A stretch of DNA of 39,079 nt from VFKU01 sp964620045 (GTDB lineage: Bacteria > Hydrogenedentota > Hydrogenedentia > Hydrogenedentales > GCA-2746185), in assembly GCA_964620045.1 (NCBI GenBank), contig CAZUJL010000031.1, forward strand, positions 1-39,079, read 5' to 3'. The notes beneath the pieces are model-generated. The model had not been told where the DNA came from, did no database searches, and saw nothing but the letters and a program-made list of their open reading frames with translations. Made by a program: the position numbers and the translations under genes. Every line of letters begins with the position of its first letter. Positions within the stretch are counted from its first letter, which is position 1. Shown piece after piece: positions 31,501 through 38,912 of this stretch.

Positions 31501-32155
31501 CGGTGATCTCCGCATTCAGGGCCTGCATCCACGCGAGGACAAACACCCGCAAGGATTCGATTTGCTCGGGCCCGGCCCCGGCGGGGGCGGGCGTCGTACG
31601 CGCGGTGTCCATTTTCGCGCGCGCGGCGGTGATGAGTGCGTCGATCTGTGAGCGCCGGGCCGAGCGCGCGGCCAATTCCTGCTGGATGCCGTGAAGCGAG
31701 TTTTCCGAATTCACGAGCTCGGCTTCCGCTGTGGACAGCAGCGTCGTCAGCGTGTCGAGATCGGTCGTCGTCGGATTGGGCAGCGTGGGAGGGGTGGGGG
31801 GCTCCAGCCCGGCCTGCTCTTCCAGATCGCGGATGAGTTCCGGGGCGTTTGCACGCAGGTCAACGGAATCCTTCGCGCGTTTATTCCAGTCTTCGGAGCT
31901 CTGCACCTCCGCGAGGGCCTGGGCGTAGCTTTCGAGAATGGAGGCCTTTGTACTGCCGTCGAGTGTGGTCGAGCCTTCGGCTTCTTTCGTCCGGCGTTCA
32001 ATGTCCTCGCGCGTAACCGTCGGCAGTGGAGTCGTGATCGTGGGCTGGTCCTGCGCCAGTGCGAACCAGGAGAGGCCCGCGGCGAGAAGAAATGCAGCCA
32101 GCCGGATGCGCGAAGCGGGGTGGAGGATGGTATGGAATGAACGCGTCACACGCAT
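28547..32155 (-). CDS. Large mechanosensitive channel, MscS superfamily (MscK/KefA-like)
   Basis: 1202 residues. Signal peptide 1-34 (cut near ALA-QD); a ~470-residue periplasmic alpha-helical, coiled-coil-rich domain (LTTLLSTAEAELVNSENSLHGIQQEL; ERLNDANRSLADAEQAHMDAED); about eight membrane helices; a Glu/Ala/Thr low-complexity loop (AAAANGEAAAATAAPTTAAA, ~890); then the MscS core: pore helix TM3 WLVAALGLGIGFGLQEIVANFISG, the beta domain FERPVRLGDTVTVGDVSGTV, and the C-terminal alpha/beta domain ending in AYPHTDIRIRN. MscK-type channels open under membrane tension and, in Escherichia coli, respond to external K+. Next to corA, but convergent, so shared regulation is not indicated. Confidence 0.93.
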   Translation of the reverse strand: MRVTRSFHTILHPASRIRLAAFLLAAGLSWFALAQDQPTITTPLPTVTREDIERRTKEAEGSTTLDGSTKASILESYAQALAEVQSSEDWNKRAKDSVDLRANAPELIRDLEEQAGLEPPTPPTLPNPTTTDLDTLTTLLSTAEAELVNSENSLHGIQQELAARSARRSQIDALITAARAKMDTARTTPAPAGAGPEQIESLRVFVLAWMQALNAEITAHTEELASFDVRGRLLTLQEELAQRDVDVARRYVEPLRQMVAAERLNDANRSLADAEQAHMDAEDAPELIRGSVESITEFNLDIAKRRANDNGPQAQLPKINAEVVRMEGELRRLSDERAKIEAREASIGRTEAVGTLLRTYRENLPESRTLSADLRLRKKAIDAALLEQIELSEARADVSATSVGRRLEDMLGVLATNPDVTPALLSEYRSTLSGHLGTQRTLLDALIDEHDDYLNALLRLNKAEEDLLVTRNDFANYINERVLWIASANVISLDDLTESTKAVRWVVDWHQWVEVGHTLLSDVADRPAPYAMVAVFILAAVVLYPRIRKRLTVLAEQSQRRAATNYWWTVETLAYTLLLSAVFPLAMFFVAWRLSTSLAGGEFARVVGSSLFVVAAMYSSVEFPRRTFAPRGLGEIHFDWPPEATTAARRALSWAMAIGFPLLFFIALMETQESGEWRESAGRIVFVLLMLLWAWLGHQLTNKRAPSIMIYLPLSIPGQRERVRRILYLISAGAPISFAIAALAGYFDTALRLALRIHITLILIFLVSCGAGLAMRALLLTRRKLAFEQARKKRAELREAQKKAGDGADATSGADFQEPEIDLAQIDVQTTRLTRSISILVLSVGLWMIWVDLVPALRVLNEITIGETTAPIRAVAQPIGISDKDEHEAAAANGEAAAATAAPTTAAATPAAVTDAKPELPSGTDLVGAVEALTYADVLVAVIVIWLTISATRNLPGLLEIAVLQRIKLAPGERYAIKTVLGYVIAVIGTIAVLNILGIRWERMQWLVAALGLGIGFGLQEIVANFISGLIILFERPVRLGDTVTVGDVSGTVSRIQIRATTITDGERKDLIVPNKEFVTGRVLNWTLTDNVLRTTIAVGVDCKSDPHKVQELLLKAAQENSRVLKEPAPGVVFTSFGEGRYNFDLSVYVSGADQISPCRDELHLGIDERLKQSGIELAYPHTDIRIRNTPTPPAQGETTKP

Positions 32156-32221
32156 GAATCGGTCGAGTGCCCTCGGCCCATGGTAACAAAAGGCGCGGCG
32201 GCAGTCATGCGTGCGGCCCCA

Positions 32222-32261
32222 AAAGAACCGCGGCCGCGGGGTTTTTAAGCCCGCGGCCGCG
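32222..32261 (-). terminator. Hairpin terminator after the pil operon
   Basis: 12-bp stem CGCGGCCGCGGG (32229-32240) / CCCGCGGCCGCG (32250-32261), 22 bases past the pilQ stop. The minus-strand tail is only GTTCTTTTG, a modest T-run, but the stem is very stable. Confidence 0.7.
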
Positions 32262-32283
32262 ATGGACTGGCGTTACGTCTGGG

Positions 32284-35256
32284 TTACTTCGCGCGGCGCC
32301 ACTTGTAGATCGGGTCGCGCTGTTCTTCCGGGTGCGTGTAGGTGCGCACCAGGTCGCGCGTACCGTTCACGCTGCGCGGCTTCGCGCCGAGCTGGTCGAA
32401 CTTCTCCTGCTGGAACGGCGTCAGATCCGGGAAGTGATCGTCCGGCATGATGTTGCAGGTCATGAAGATCAGGAGTTCAGTGTGCTGCGAGCGCACGTCC
32501 TGGCTCTTGAACAGCGTGTTGACCACCGGGATATCGCCCAGGATCGGCACCTTGCGGTTCGACTTGTCGCTGTCGTAGCCGCGCAGACCGCCGATGTAGA
32601 TGCTCTGGCCGTTCTTCATGCGCAGTTCCGTCTGCGCCTGACGCTTGGACTCGATGGGCACGCCCGTGACGCTTTCGCCGGTCGTGTTGCTCTGCTTGGC
32701 ATCCACGGTCACGAGGATGTGGTCGTCGTGCGTGACGCGCGGGGTGACCTTCAGCACCGTACCAATGTCCTTGAACTTGGTCGTCGCCAACTGGCCGCCT
32801 TCACTCGTCTGCGTCAATTCCTGGTAGGGCACTTCACGCGAGATGTTGATCGTCGCCGGCTTGTTTTCCACCGTCACCACGACCGGGTTCGCGAGCAGTT
32901 CCGCGTCCGTGCTTTCCACGCGCGCACGAATCGTGGCGCGCAGGTTGAAGCTGTCCGAGATGAGCCCGAAGGTCATCGCGGCGGCACCCGCCTGCGGGTT
33001 CGTGATCGGCAACACGTTCTCGATGCCGAAGTCCGGATCGCCGTCGGCCTGAAGGTGGTTCGTCGCCAGCAACCAGTCCACACCGGTCTGCGCGCCGTCT
33101 TCCAACTGCGCGTCGACCACGAGCGCGTCGATGCTGACGGACTTCACCGGCAGGTCGACGGTCTGAATCAGGGCCTGAATTTCCTGCACCTTCACCGGGA
33201 TGTCGGTGATGATGATCTGGCGCGTGCGCGGATCCGCGCTGACCGTGCCGGCTTCGCTGAGCAGCGGAGCAATCACGGGCAGAAGCTGGGCCGGCTCGCT
33301 GTAGTTGAGCTTAATCGGCATCGTGAGCGTGGGGACGACCTGATCGGCAACGTCCAGCTCCGTGACCACGCCCTCGAGTTCTTCAATCGCTTCCAGCGGG
33401 CCGGCGATCACGACCACGTTCGTGGCCGGGTTCGCCGAAACCGAGATGAGCTCGCTCTGCGATTCGCTTTCCAGGATATCGTCGAGCGTTTTCTTGACGT
33501 CGGCAGCCTGCGCGTTCTGCAGGAAAATCATGCGCGTCTGGCGCTGGGCCGCGATGGCTTCGTCGTACGTCGTAATGCGGTAGACACCCGCTTCTTCCAC
33601 GATGCCCAGGCCGTTCATGCGCAGCACGATTTCAATCGCGCGGCCAAGCGGCACGTTCTTCAGGTTCGCCGTCACCGTACCGGTCACTTCCGTGCCGGCG
33701 ATGACGTTGATCTGCGCCTTTTCAGCGAGCAGCGAGACGACGTTCGTCAGTTCCATGCCCTGGAAGTCCAGCGTCACGATCTGACGCAGCGGGTCTTCCG
33801 ACGCGGGCACGTTCGGGTTGTACAGGTTGAACGCCGGGCGCGAGCCGGTGGTCTTCGGCACGCTGTAGCGGCGCGGGCCGCCGGCCGGCTTGGCATTGTC
33901 CATTGCCGGCTTCACTTCCGTGATGCCCGTGCCGTCGGTCTGCGCCTGCGCCATGCGGATGACGCCGTTTTGTTCGGCCGCGACAACTTCATCCGGCGTC
34001 GAGCGCAGCACCGCCATGGCTTCGCCACGCGCGATGCTGTCCATCGACAGGCTGTGTTCGGTCGTGCGCGCGCGCGGGGCGGGCACCGCACCGGCAGCCG
34101 CGTCTTTGCTCAGCGCGGCAAGCGGGGCGGCGGTGGTCACGTTCATGTTGACGTTGGCCTTCGCCACTTCCGTGCGCGGCGCCTTGGCGGCGGCCTTCGG
34201 CGTTTCCGTCGACGCAGCCGTGCGCACCGCGGCCAGCGCGTTGTCCATCTGTTCCAGCGAGGTCTTCGAGGAACCGGCGGTGGTGCTCTCGATGCGGCGT
34301 GCGAGCAGCGTGTTCAATTCCTGCTGCTGTTTCGCGCGGGCGGCCAGCGATTCAAAAGCCTTGGCGTACTTGGCTTCCTCAGCGTCGAACGCGGCCAGGG
34401 TGGCGTTCACATCCTTGCTAGCGGCCAGGCCGGCGCGCGCGATCTGCACGGCATCGGCACGGCGCGTCATCAACGTGGCACGGTCGGCTTCAAGCAGGGC
34501 GGTGTCCGCCTGGTGCTTTTCGAATTCAACGCGCGCGGCCGACGGGACGTTCTTCGCAGTGGACGCCGGGGCGACCTGCGCAAGTTCCGCCTGCAACAAC
34601 GCGACGTTGGCATCTTCCATCTTGCGGCCGGCGGCTTCGATCGACTCGTTAATCGAAGCGCTGTCCGCGGCGTGAATCTCGTCATTACGGCGGATCGACT
34701 CGTCGATGCGCGCGACGGCGAGATCCTTGGAGGAGTACTGGGCGCCCGAAACGCCAGCGGCGCCCGGGGTGAAGGTAACGATCAGCGTGTTGTTCTCGGA
34801 GCGAACGCTCACGCCGGCGGCACCGTTCAGGCTCACATCCACGCGCGTAACGAACTGCGGGTGGAGGGCCGTCACCGCGGTGGTGACGTTGCCAACGACG
34901 CTGTCGCTGCCGACCGCCATCGTCTGCAGCGAGGGCAGCACGATCGTGTTGGCCAGCGCGATGTGCGCGACGTTGCCGTCGAGCGCCACGCTGTACACCG
35001 CCGGGCGGCTCAGGCGCAGCTTCACGTCGGTCGCCTTGCCCATCGCGTCGATGTTCAGCGCGGTGAGTGCGGACGCGCGGTCAAGCGCGCCTTCGATCGC
35101 CGCACCGGGAACCGCGGGCAGGCCTGCGGCCGCCGCGTCCGACACAGCCAGGAGCATTTGCGTACGCTGGCCCGGCGCCTCCGCCGACCACGCGTTGGAC
35201 GCGAGGACCGCCGTGAGGATCAGGGGCGCAATGACGCTGGAAACGAGTCGGCGCAT
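32284..35256 (-). CDS. pilQ: Type IV pilus secretin PilQ (with coiled-coil insertion)
   Basis: 990 residues against ~700 for ordinary PilQ. Signal peptide 1-24; one AMIN domain (~70-165) that binds peptidoglycan; a coiled-coil, Ala/Glu-rich region (~180-345) and a low-complexity linker (345-480) not present in standard PilQ; N0 domain (~490-570, IVTLDFQGMELTNVVSLLAEKAQINVIAG); N1 domains (572-640 and 645-705); then the secretin beta-barrel domain (~775-935) with TDAELLANPVVVTVENKPATI, VLKVTPRV, TELRMKNGQSIYIGGL and VPILGDIPVVNTLFKS. It forms the outer-membrane pore for the pilus fibre. Last gene of pilMNOPQ, 3 bases after pilP. Confidence 0.95.
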   Translation of the reverse strand: MRRLVSSVIAPLILTAVLASNAWSAEAPGQRTQMLLAVSDAAAAGLPAVPGAAIEGALDRASALTALNIDAMGKATDVKLRLSRPAVYSVALDGNVAHIALANTIVLPSLQTMAVGSDSVVGNVTTAVTALHPQFVTRVDVSLNGAAGVSVRSENNTLIVTFTPGAAGVSGAQYSSKDLAVARIDESIRRNDEIHAADSASINESIEAAGRKMEDANVALLQAELAQVAPASTAKNVPSAARVEFEKHQADTALLEADRATLMTRRADAVQIARAGLAASKDVNATLAAFDAEEAKYAKAFESLAARAKQQQELNTLLARRIESTTAGSSKTSLEQMDNALAAVRTAASTETPKAAAKAPRTEVAKANVNMNVTTAAPLAALSKDAAAGAVPAPRARTTEHSLSMDSIARGEAMAVLRSTPDEVVAAEQNGVIRMAQAQTDGTGITEVKPAMDNAKPAGGPRRYSVPKTTGSRPAFNLYNPNVPASEDPLRQIVTLDFQGMELTNVVSLLAEKAQINVIAGTEVTGTVTANLKNVPLGRAIEIVLRMNGLGIVEEAGVYRITTYDEAIAAQRQTRMIFLQNAQAADVKKTLDDILESESQSELISVSANPATNVVVIAGPLEAIEELEGVVTELDVADQVVPTLTMPIKLNYSEPAQLLPVIAPLLSEAGTVSADPRTRQIIITDIPVKVQEIQALIQTVDLPVKSVSIDALVVDAQLEDGAQTGVDWLLATNHLQADGDPDFGIENVLPITNPQAGAAAMTFGLISDSFNLRATIRARVESTDAELLANPVVVTVENKPATINISREVPYQELTQTSEGGQLATTKFKDIGTVLKVTPRVTHDDHILVTVDAKQSNTTGESVTGVPIESKRQAQTELRMKNGQSIYIGGLRGYDSDKSNRKVPILGDIPVVNTLFKSQDVRSQHTELLIFMTCNIMPDDHFPDLTPFQQEKFDQLGAKPRSVNGTRDLVRTYTHPEEQRDPIYKWRRAK

Positions 35257-35259
35257 GGG

Positions 35260-35832
35260 TTATTGCTCCTTGATGAGTTCGCGCACCACTTCGGCTTCCT
35301 GGCCCGTAATGCCCAGGACGACGCGGTCGCGTTCAATCGCTTTCACAAAGATCGGCTCTTCAAACGTGAACCCGACGGCGACGACTTCGTTGTCGATCAC
35401 CGCAAGCGGGTGGCCTTCGTCCCAGATAATGCCCGTGACTTTTTTCTTCTCCGCGGCAAACATCAGGTCTTCCGGGGCCGCTTCACCGGCCACCATCGCC
35501 GTGCGCGCGCGCAGCAGCATGCTGTCGCCCACGAGCGGGAGGGTGGGGTCGCGGTCGTCACGTTCAATGTCGTACTGGAACTCAACCACCTTGATTTCCT
35601 GCACAAGCTGGTCGAGATTCACATCCACTTTCTGGAATACAGACGCGACCTTTTCTTCACCGGCCGCCTGTTTTGCCGTCGACTTCGAGGAGGTCTTCGC
35701 CCCGGTCTGCTTGGCCTGCGCGGTCGGCTTCTTCCCGCCGAGCAACTGGCTGCCAAGCACACCCACGAGCACAACACCGAGGATGCCGAGGATGATGAAT
35801 TGCTTCTTGTTTGGCTTGTCGGAGGCACTCAT
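35260..35832 (-). CDS. pilP: PilP-like type IV pilus assembly protein (transmembrane, not lipoprotein)
   Basis: 190 residues. An N-terminal helix (QFIILGILGVVLVGVLGSQLL) anchors it in the inner membrane; there is no lipobox Cys, unlike classical PilP. A Lys/Thr/Ala-rich linker (35-60) and a helical segment precede the C-terminal beta domain (~90-185) with RDPTLPLVGD at the usual RDPFxP position and VTGIIWDEGHPLAVIDNEVVAVGF...IFVKAIERDRVVLGI. PilP connects the PilNO inner-membrane complex to the PilQ secretin. The gene overlaps pilO by 4 bases. Order and domain identify it; the TM anchor makes it GspC-like in topology. Confidence 0.85.
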   Translation of the reverse strand: MSASDKPNKKQFIILGILGVVLVGVLGSQLLGGKKPTAQAKQTGAKTSSKSTAKQAAGEEKVASVFQKVDVNLDQLVQEIKVVEFQYDIERDDRDPTLPLVGDSMLLRARTAMVAGEAAPEDLMFAAEKKKVTGIIWDEGHPLAVIDNEVVAVGFTFEEPIFVKAIERDRVVLGITGQEAEVVRELIKEQ

Positions 35833-36407
35833 GAAACGTCTTCCTTGTCCTTGGAATCGTGCAGGAATCGGTACGTGTTCAGCGTGAAGTTCGCGGTGGT
35901 CACGCCGTCTTCAACCGGCCCGATGCTCAAGTCGCTGATATTCAGGTAGCGCTTAAAGCGCTCCAGGCGGTTGATGAAGCTCGCAATCTGGTGATACGAA
36001 CCGTGGGCGACGATGCTGTAGGGAATCGTCTCCTTACGGTCATCCGTGCTGCGCGGCATCGGCGAAAGTTCCACGTCGATGTCTTCTTCCGCCGCCATCG
36101 CCTCGAACTCCTTGAGGAGCGTCGGGATTTCGCGGTGGGAGGGAAGGCGCTCTTCGAAATCGCTCACCAGCTTTTCAATCTTCGCCGTTTCCTCGCGGAG
36201 CGCGCCGATTTCCGAATTGATGCGGCGGGCTTCCTTGAGGTCCGAGGAGACCTGCTGGTCGTTGGCTTCGATCGTTTCCAGCCGCGTGCGCTGGCCCGAG
36301 TGGATAAGGAAGTAGAAGGCCACGACGAGACCCGCGGTGACCGCGAGAATCCCGGCGTTGGCCGCCCAGTCCTTCGGGGTGATTGTACCCTTCAGGAAAT
36401 CCATCAT
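35829..36407 (-). CDS. pilO: Type IV pilus inner-membrane protein PilO
   Basis: 192 residues. One membrane helix (WAANAGILAVTAGLVVAFYFL), a coiled coil (LETIEANDQQVSSDLKEARRINSEIGALREETAKIEKL), and a ferredoxin-like periplasmic domain with the family's LPSHREIPTLLKEFEAMAAEEDIDVE and YHQIASFINRLERFKRYLNI. PilO pairs with PilN to form the periplasmic bridge. It overlaps both neighbours by 4 bases, so the operon is translationally coupled. Confidence 0.93.
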   Translation of the reverse strand: MMDFLKGTITPKDWAANAGILAVTAGLVVAFYFLIHSGQRTRLETIEANDQQVSSDLKEARRINSEIGALREETAKIEKLVSDFEERLPSHREIPTLLKEFEAMAAEEDIDVELSPMPRSTDDRKETIPYSIVAHGSYHQIASFINRLERFKRYLNISDLSIGPVEDGVTTANFTLNTYRFLHDSKDKEDVS

Positions 36408-37063
36408 GACCCAGAGTCCTCCTTGTCGCCGGCGAGAATCAGATATTCGAGCTTGAATTCGCGGACGCCCACGTCCTCAAACATCGTGTCTTTGAAGGTG
36501 GAGAGGTCGAGCTGGAACATGCTCGAGAACTCGGCGTCGCTTTCGGTCGCGAGCGTGAACGGGCTGACCGAAGCCTGGCCGTCCTTGCCCGGGACGACAA
36601 AACCGCTCACCGTCAGCATGCGGTGGTCGATCTTGTCCTTCACCTGTTTCATCTTCTTGGTCTTCGGGTCGTAGACGTTCTTGGTCTGCGTCACTTCCTT
36701 GTGCGTGACCTCGATGCCGTCGTACCACATGTTCTCCGTGGCCAGGCGGTTGAGGTTCCACAACTGGCGGGACCACAGGATGCGGTCACTGACGACTTCG
36801 TTGATCGTCTGCACCTGCTCCGCAAGCTGGAGCTTCTTCTCGGAGATGCTGTTGTACTCTTCGACGATCGGCTGCAACGCGGCGAGCTCTTTCTTGTGCT
36901 GCGTGAGCCGGCGCTGCGCCGAGCTGGTCTCCCAGAAATTCTTGGAGAGCACGATGCCGATGACGGCGATCGTCAGCGCGAAAACCGCGCCCGTCAAAAT
37001 ATACGGGAGCGGCGTGCGCTTGATCGGCCGGTATTCAAAAGGCAACAGGTTGACGTTAATCAT
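36404..37063 (-). CDS. pilN: Type IV pilus inner-membrane protein PilN
   Basis: 219 residues. The cytoplasmic tail INVNLLPFEYRP is the PilM-binding motif; then a membrane helix (YILTGAVFALTIAVIGIVL), a coiled coil (SAQRRLTQHKKELAALQPIVEEYNSISEKKLQLAEQ), and a ferredoxin-like domain that is longer than usual (VTHKEVTQTKNVYDPKTKKMKQVKD...VSGFVVPG), ending in FKLEYLILAGDKED. Order between pilM and pilO, with 4-bp overlaps both sides, agrees. Confidence 0.93.
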   Translation of the reverse strand: MINVNLLPFEYRPIKRTPLPYILTGAVFALTIAVIGIVLSKNFWETSSAQRRLTQHKKELAALQPIVEEYNSISEKKLQLAEQVQTINEVVSDRILWSRQLWNLNRLATENMWYDGIEVTHKEVTQTKNVYDPKTKKMKQVKDKIDHRMLTVSGFVVPGKDGQASVSPFTLATESDAEFSSMFQLDLSTFKDTMFEDVGVREFKLEYLILAGDKEDSGS

Positions 37064-38220
37064 AGTTCCGAAGCTCCTCGGGCAGCGAGACCCACCGCGA
37101 CCATGAACTGCGCGGGATGTTCCTCGAACTGCGGGATGGCCGCCTTGCGGCCCATGCGAATTGATCCTTCGACGGGATTCGCCAGGATCACATTCTCAAT
37201 ATCGAGATCGTTGTGCAGCGCCTCGCGGATCGGCGTGAGGTGCGCGATGCCGCCGCTGAGCACAATGCGATCGACCGGGTGCTCGTACAACTGATGTTCG
37301 TAGTAGTCGAACGAGCGGCGCACCTCGGACACGAAGCGCGAGACGGGGATGGAGAGGATTTCGTCAAGCGGTGTCGGCGCGGTGAGATCGTCCGCGCGGC
37401 CCGGACCCTGCAATTCTTCGTCGAGCGGGTCAAGCGCCGACGCGGCACTTTTCTGAGGCTTGCTCGAGCTGGCCGCGTGCGCCTTCGCCACTTCTTCGTC
37501 GTAGTTCATCAGGATCGCTTCGGCGTGCTCGTAGTCGCAGCGGCGCGCCTTCGAGATCGCCTGGATCAATTCCTTCGCGCCCCAGTTGATGTCGCGAATG
37601 AAATTCGAGGTGCCGTTCTTCGTGAAGTGGATGCTCACCGAGGACGCGCCAAGATTGATCAGCGCCGTCGTCCCTTCGGGGCTCAGCATATTCGCGCTGT
37701 CCGCGGCATCCGCGAGCGCGAGCGAGTCCACGCTGAGTACGCCATACTGCACATCAACCGCCTGCGCGATGCGAAGACGCGTATCGATCACATCGTGCTT
37801 GGCGGCAACGAGCAGAACTTTCAGGTTCGTCTCGTCGCCCTCGGTCTCTTCATCGAGCAAGGACCAGTCGAGGAAAACTTCTGACAAGTCGTAGGGGATA
37901 TTGTGTCGTGCTTCGGCTTCAATCGCGGCGTCCATCTGATCCGCCGCCAACTTCTTCAGGCGAGGGTAACGGATGACGACCGTCTGGCCCGGCAATGCAC
38001 CGACCACGAGGCACTGCTGCAACGGCATGCCGGCGAGTGCTTCGCGAAGCGCTTCGGCCTGTGCGGCGACCGGATCCGAGTTGACGCGGATACGATCCAC
38101 GAGGGCGTAGCCCATGTCTTCGATGACGAGGCGTTCGCCCGATCGCGACATCTGCACGGCTTTCACCGCGTGCGTGCCGATGTCTAACCCGATGACTTTC
38201 TTTGGTTTAGTGAATCTCAC
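37060..38220 (-). CDS. pilM: Type IV pilus assembly ATPase PilM (actin-like)
   Basis: ~386 residues. FtsA/actin-fold protein of the cytoplasmic ring beneath the pilus: phosphate-1 motif VIGLDIGTHAVKAVQMS, the IA/IB region EAEARHNIPYDLSEVFLDWSLL, phosphate-2 TALINLGASSVSIHFTKNG, and adenosine motif IVLSGGIAHL. A Ser/Lys/Pro-rich insertion (AKAHAASSSKPQKSAASA) at ~250 is unusual. GTG 38220 is chosen because GGAG lies 10 bases upstream of it; that same GGAG is only 1 base from ATG 38229, too close to serve it, and TTG 38265 has no ribosome site. Binds ATP and the PilN N-terminal tail. First gene of the pilMNOPQ operon; promoter at 38350-38378. Confidence 0.93.
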   Translation of the reverse strand: MRFTKPKKVIGLDIGTHAVKAVQMSRSGERLVIEDMGYALVDRIRVNSDPVAAQAEALREALAGMPLQQCLVVGALPGQTVVIRYPRLKKLAADQMDAAIEAEARHNIPYDLSEVFLDWSLLDEETEGDETNLKVLLVAAKHDVIDTRLRIAQAVDVQYGVLSVDSLALADAADSANMLSPEGTTALINLGASSVSIHFTKNGTSNFIRDINWGAKELIQAISKARRCDYEHAEAILMNYDEEVAKAHAASSSKPQKSAASALDPLDEELQGPGRADDLTAPTPLDEILSIPVSRFVSEVRRSFDYYEHQLYEHPVDRIVLSGGIAHLTPIREALHNDLDIENVILANPVEGSIRMGRKAAIPQFEEHPAQFMVAVGLAARGASEL

Positions 38221-38349
38221 GGCGCGCATGCTCCATGCAGGAGCGGGCGGCAGCGAATGGCACAAAGAGATGCGGTGCGACGGAATGCACCTGTTTCCCC
38301 CAGGCCGTAAGCTCCCCCTATCCCCCGATAACTAGCTTACGTTAGCTAA

Positions 38350-38378
38350 ATTCTATCAACGGAGGGCGATTCTGTCAA
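38350..38378 (-). promoter_or_regulatory. Promoter of the pilMNOPQ operon
   Basis: Minus-strand TTGACA (38378-38373), 17-base spacer, TAGAAT (38355-38350), start about 38343; leader ~120 bases. The start region holds the imperfect palindrome TAGCTTACGTTAGCTA (38334-38348). The rest of the leader and the ~170 bases above it (38379-38553) show nothing else. Confidence 0.85.
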
Positions 38379-38553
38379 CATAAGACGACGAAGTATTTTC
38401 AGTTTTCGGAAAGGGATTACCTTGGCCCCGTTTCGCGTGGGTGGGCGTAAACGGCTTGTCAGCCAACGTTTATTCGGATGCTCGGGGTTTGCGGGCCATG
38501 TAATCAATATTTGACATTTATGAACAACGACGCCGTAAATTGTCGGATCTGCT

Positions 38554-38595
38554 AAAAACAGAAAACCACAAGCCGACCAGATGGTCCGCTTGTGG
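38554..38595 (-). terminator. Rho-independent terminator of the 6S RNA candidate
   Basis: Minus-strand hairpin: CCACAAGC-stem (38595-38588 with 38573-38566) extended by GGACC / GGTC pairs, followed by TTTTCTGTTTTT (38565-38554). Confidence 0.85.
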
Positions 38596-38796
38596 AATTT
38601 GTCCCCGCTCGTGCCGATGGTTACGGCAGCTTTGAAACCTTAAACCTACTAAGGGGGTGCTCTCACGGTAGCTTACTGACTTCCGCTCAAGGCGGCCTGT
38701 CATCCGCTGCTCGGATATTGAGCTCCCGGTTCCAAAACTAAGGTAAAAAGCAGCCGGACCGGTCGAACACAGCAGGGTATAGACCCGAAGGTCCGC
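38554..38796 (-). ncRNA. ssrS: 6S RNA candidate
   Basis: A ~240-nt transcript with its own promoter and terminator and no credible protein. After a 5' hairpin GACC-TTCG-GGTC (38793-38782), two distant segments form a long interrupted helix: CCCTGCTGTG (38777-38768) with CACGAGCGGGG (38613-38603); CGGC-T-GCTTT (38756-38747) with AAAGC-T-GCCG (38633-38624); ACCTTA (38744-38739) with TAAGGT (38642-38637). Then comes a bubble with GTTTTGGAACC (38738-38728) opposite CCTTAGTAGGTT, closed by an apical stem. This closing-stem, bubble, apical-stem plan is that of 6S RNA, which binds sigma70-RNA polymerase by imitating an open promoter. CCTTAGTTTTGG resembles, from memory, the Bacillus 6S-1 template region. 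No covariance search was possible. Confidence 0.55.
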
Positions 38797-38800
38797 GCAG

Positions 38801-38829
38801 AGTGTAGCATTGGTGACCTTCTTCCGCAA
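38801..38829 (-). promoter_or_regulatory. Promoter of the 6S RNA candidate
   Basis: Minus-strand TTGCGG (38829-38824), 17-base spacer, extended -10 TGC-TACACT (38809-38801), predicted start at about 38794-38796. Confidence 0.6.
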
Positions 38830-38912
38830 GGAAATCCATTAATTCCGGCGGAGGACTATCGAAATCCGCGCGACCTTGATACTATATGTTGTATCGCGGG
38901 GGAGACTAGGTC

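Noticed and set aside
32167..35949. A 1260-codon open frame on the plus strand antisense to pilQ/pilP
   Set aside because: The minus strand gives clear PilQ and PilP proteins; the antisense frame is Arg/His/Val-rich with no domain pattern, typical of the mirror frame of a GC-rich gene.
38597..38680. c-di-GMP (GEMM) riboswitch, suggested by GCCGATGG...GGTAGC-like words on the plus strand
   Set aside because: Order and spacing of the conserved GEMM blocks do not fit, and the minus strand has the promoter and terminator of a separate transcript.
38518..38829. A 103-codon minus-strand frame in the pilM upstream region
   Set aside because: It covers the structured RNA with its promoter, UUCG hairpin and terminator. 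The predicted peptide has no pattern and no ribosome site.
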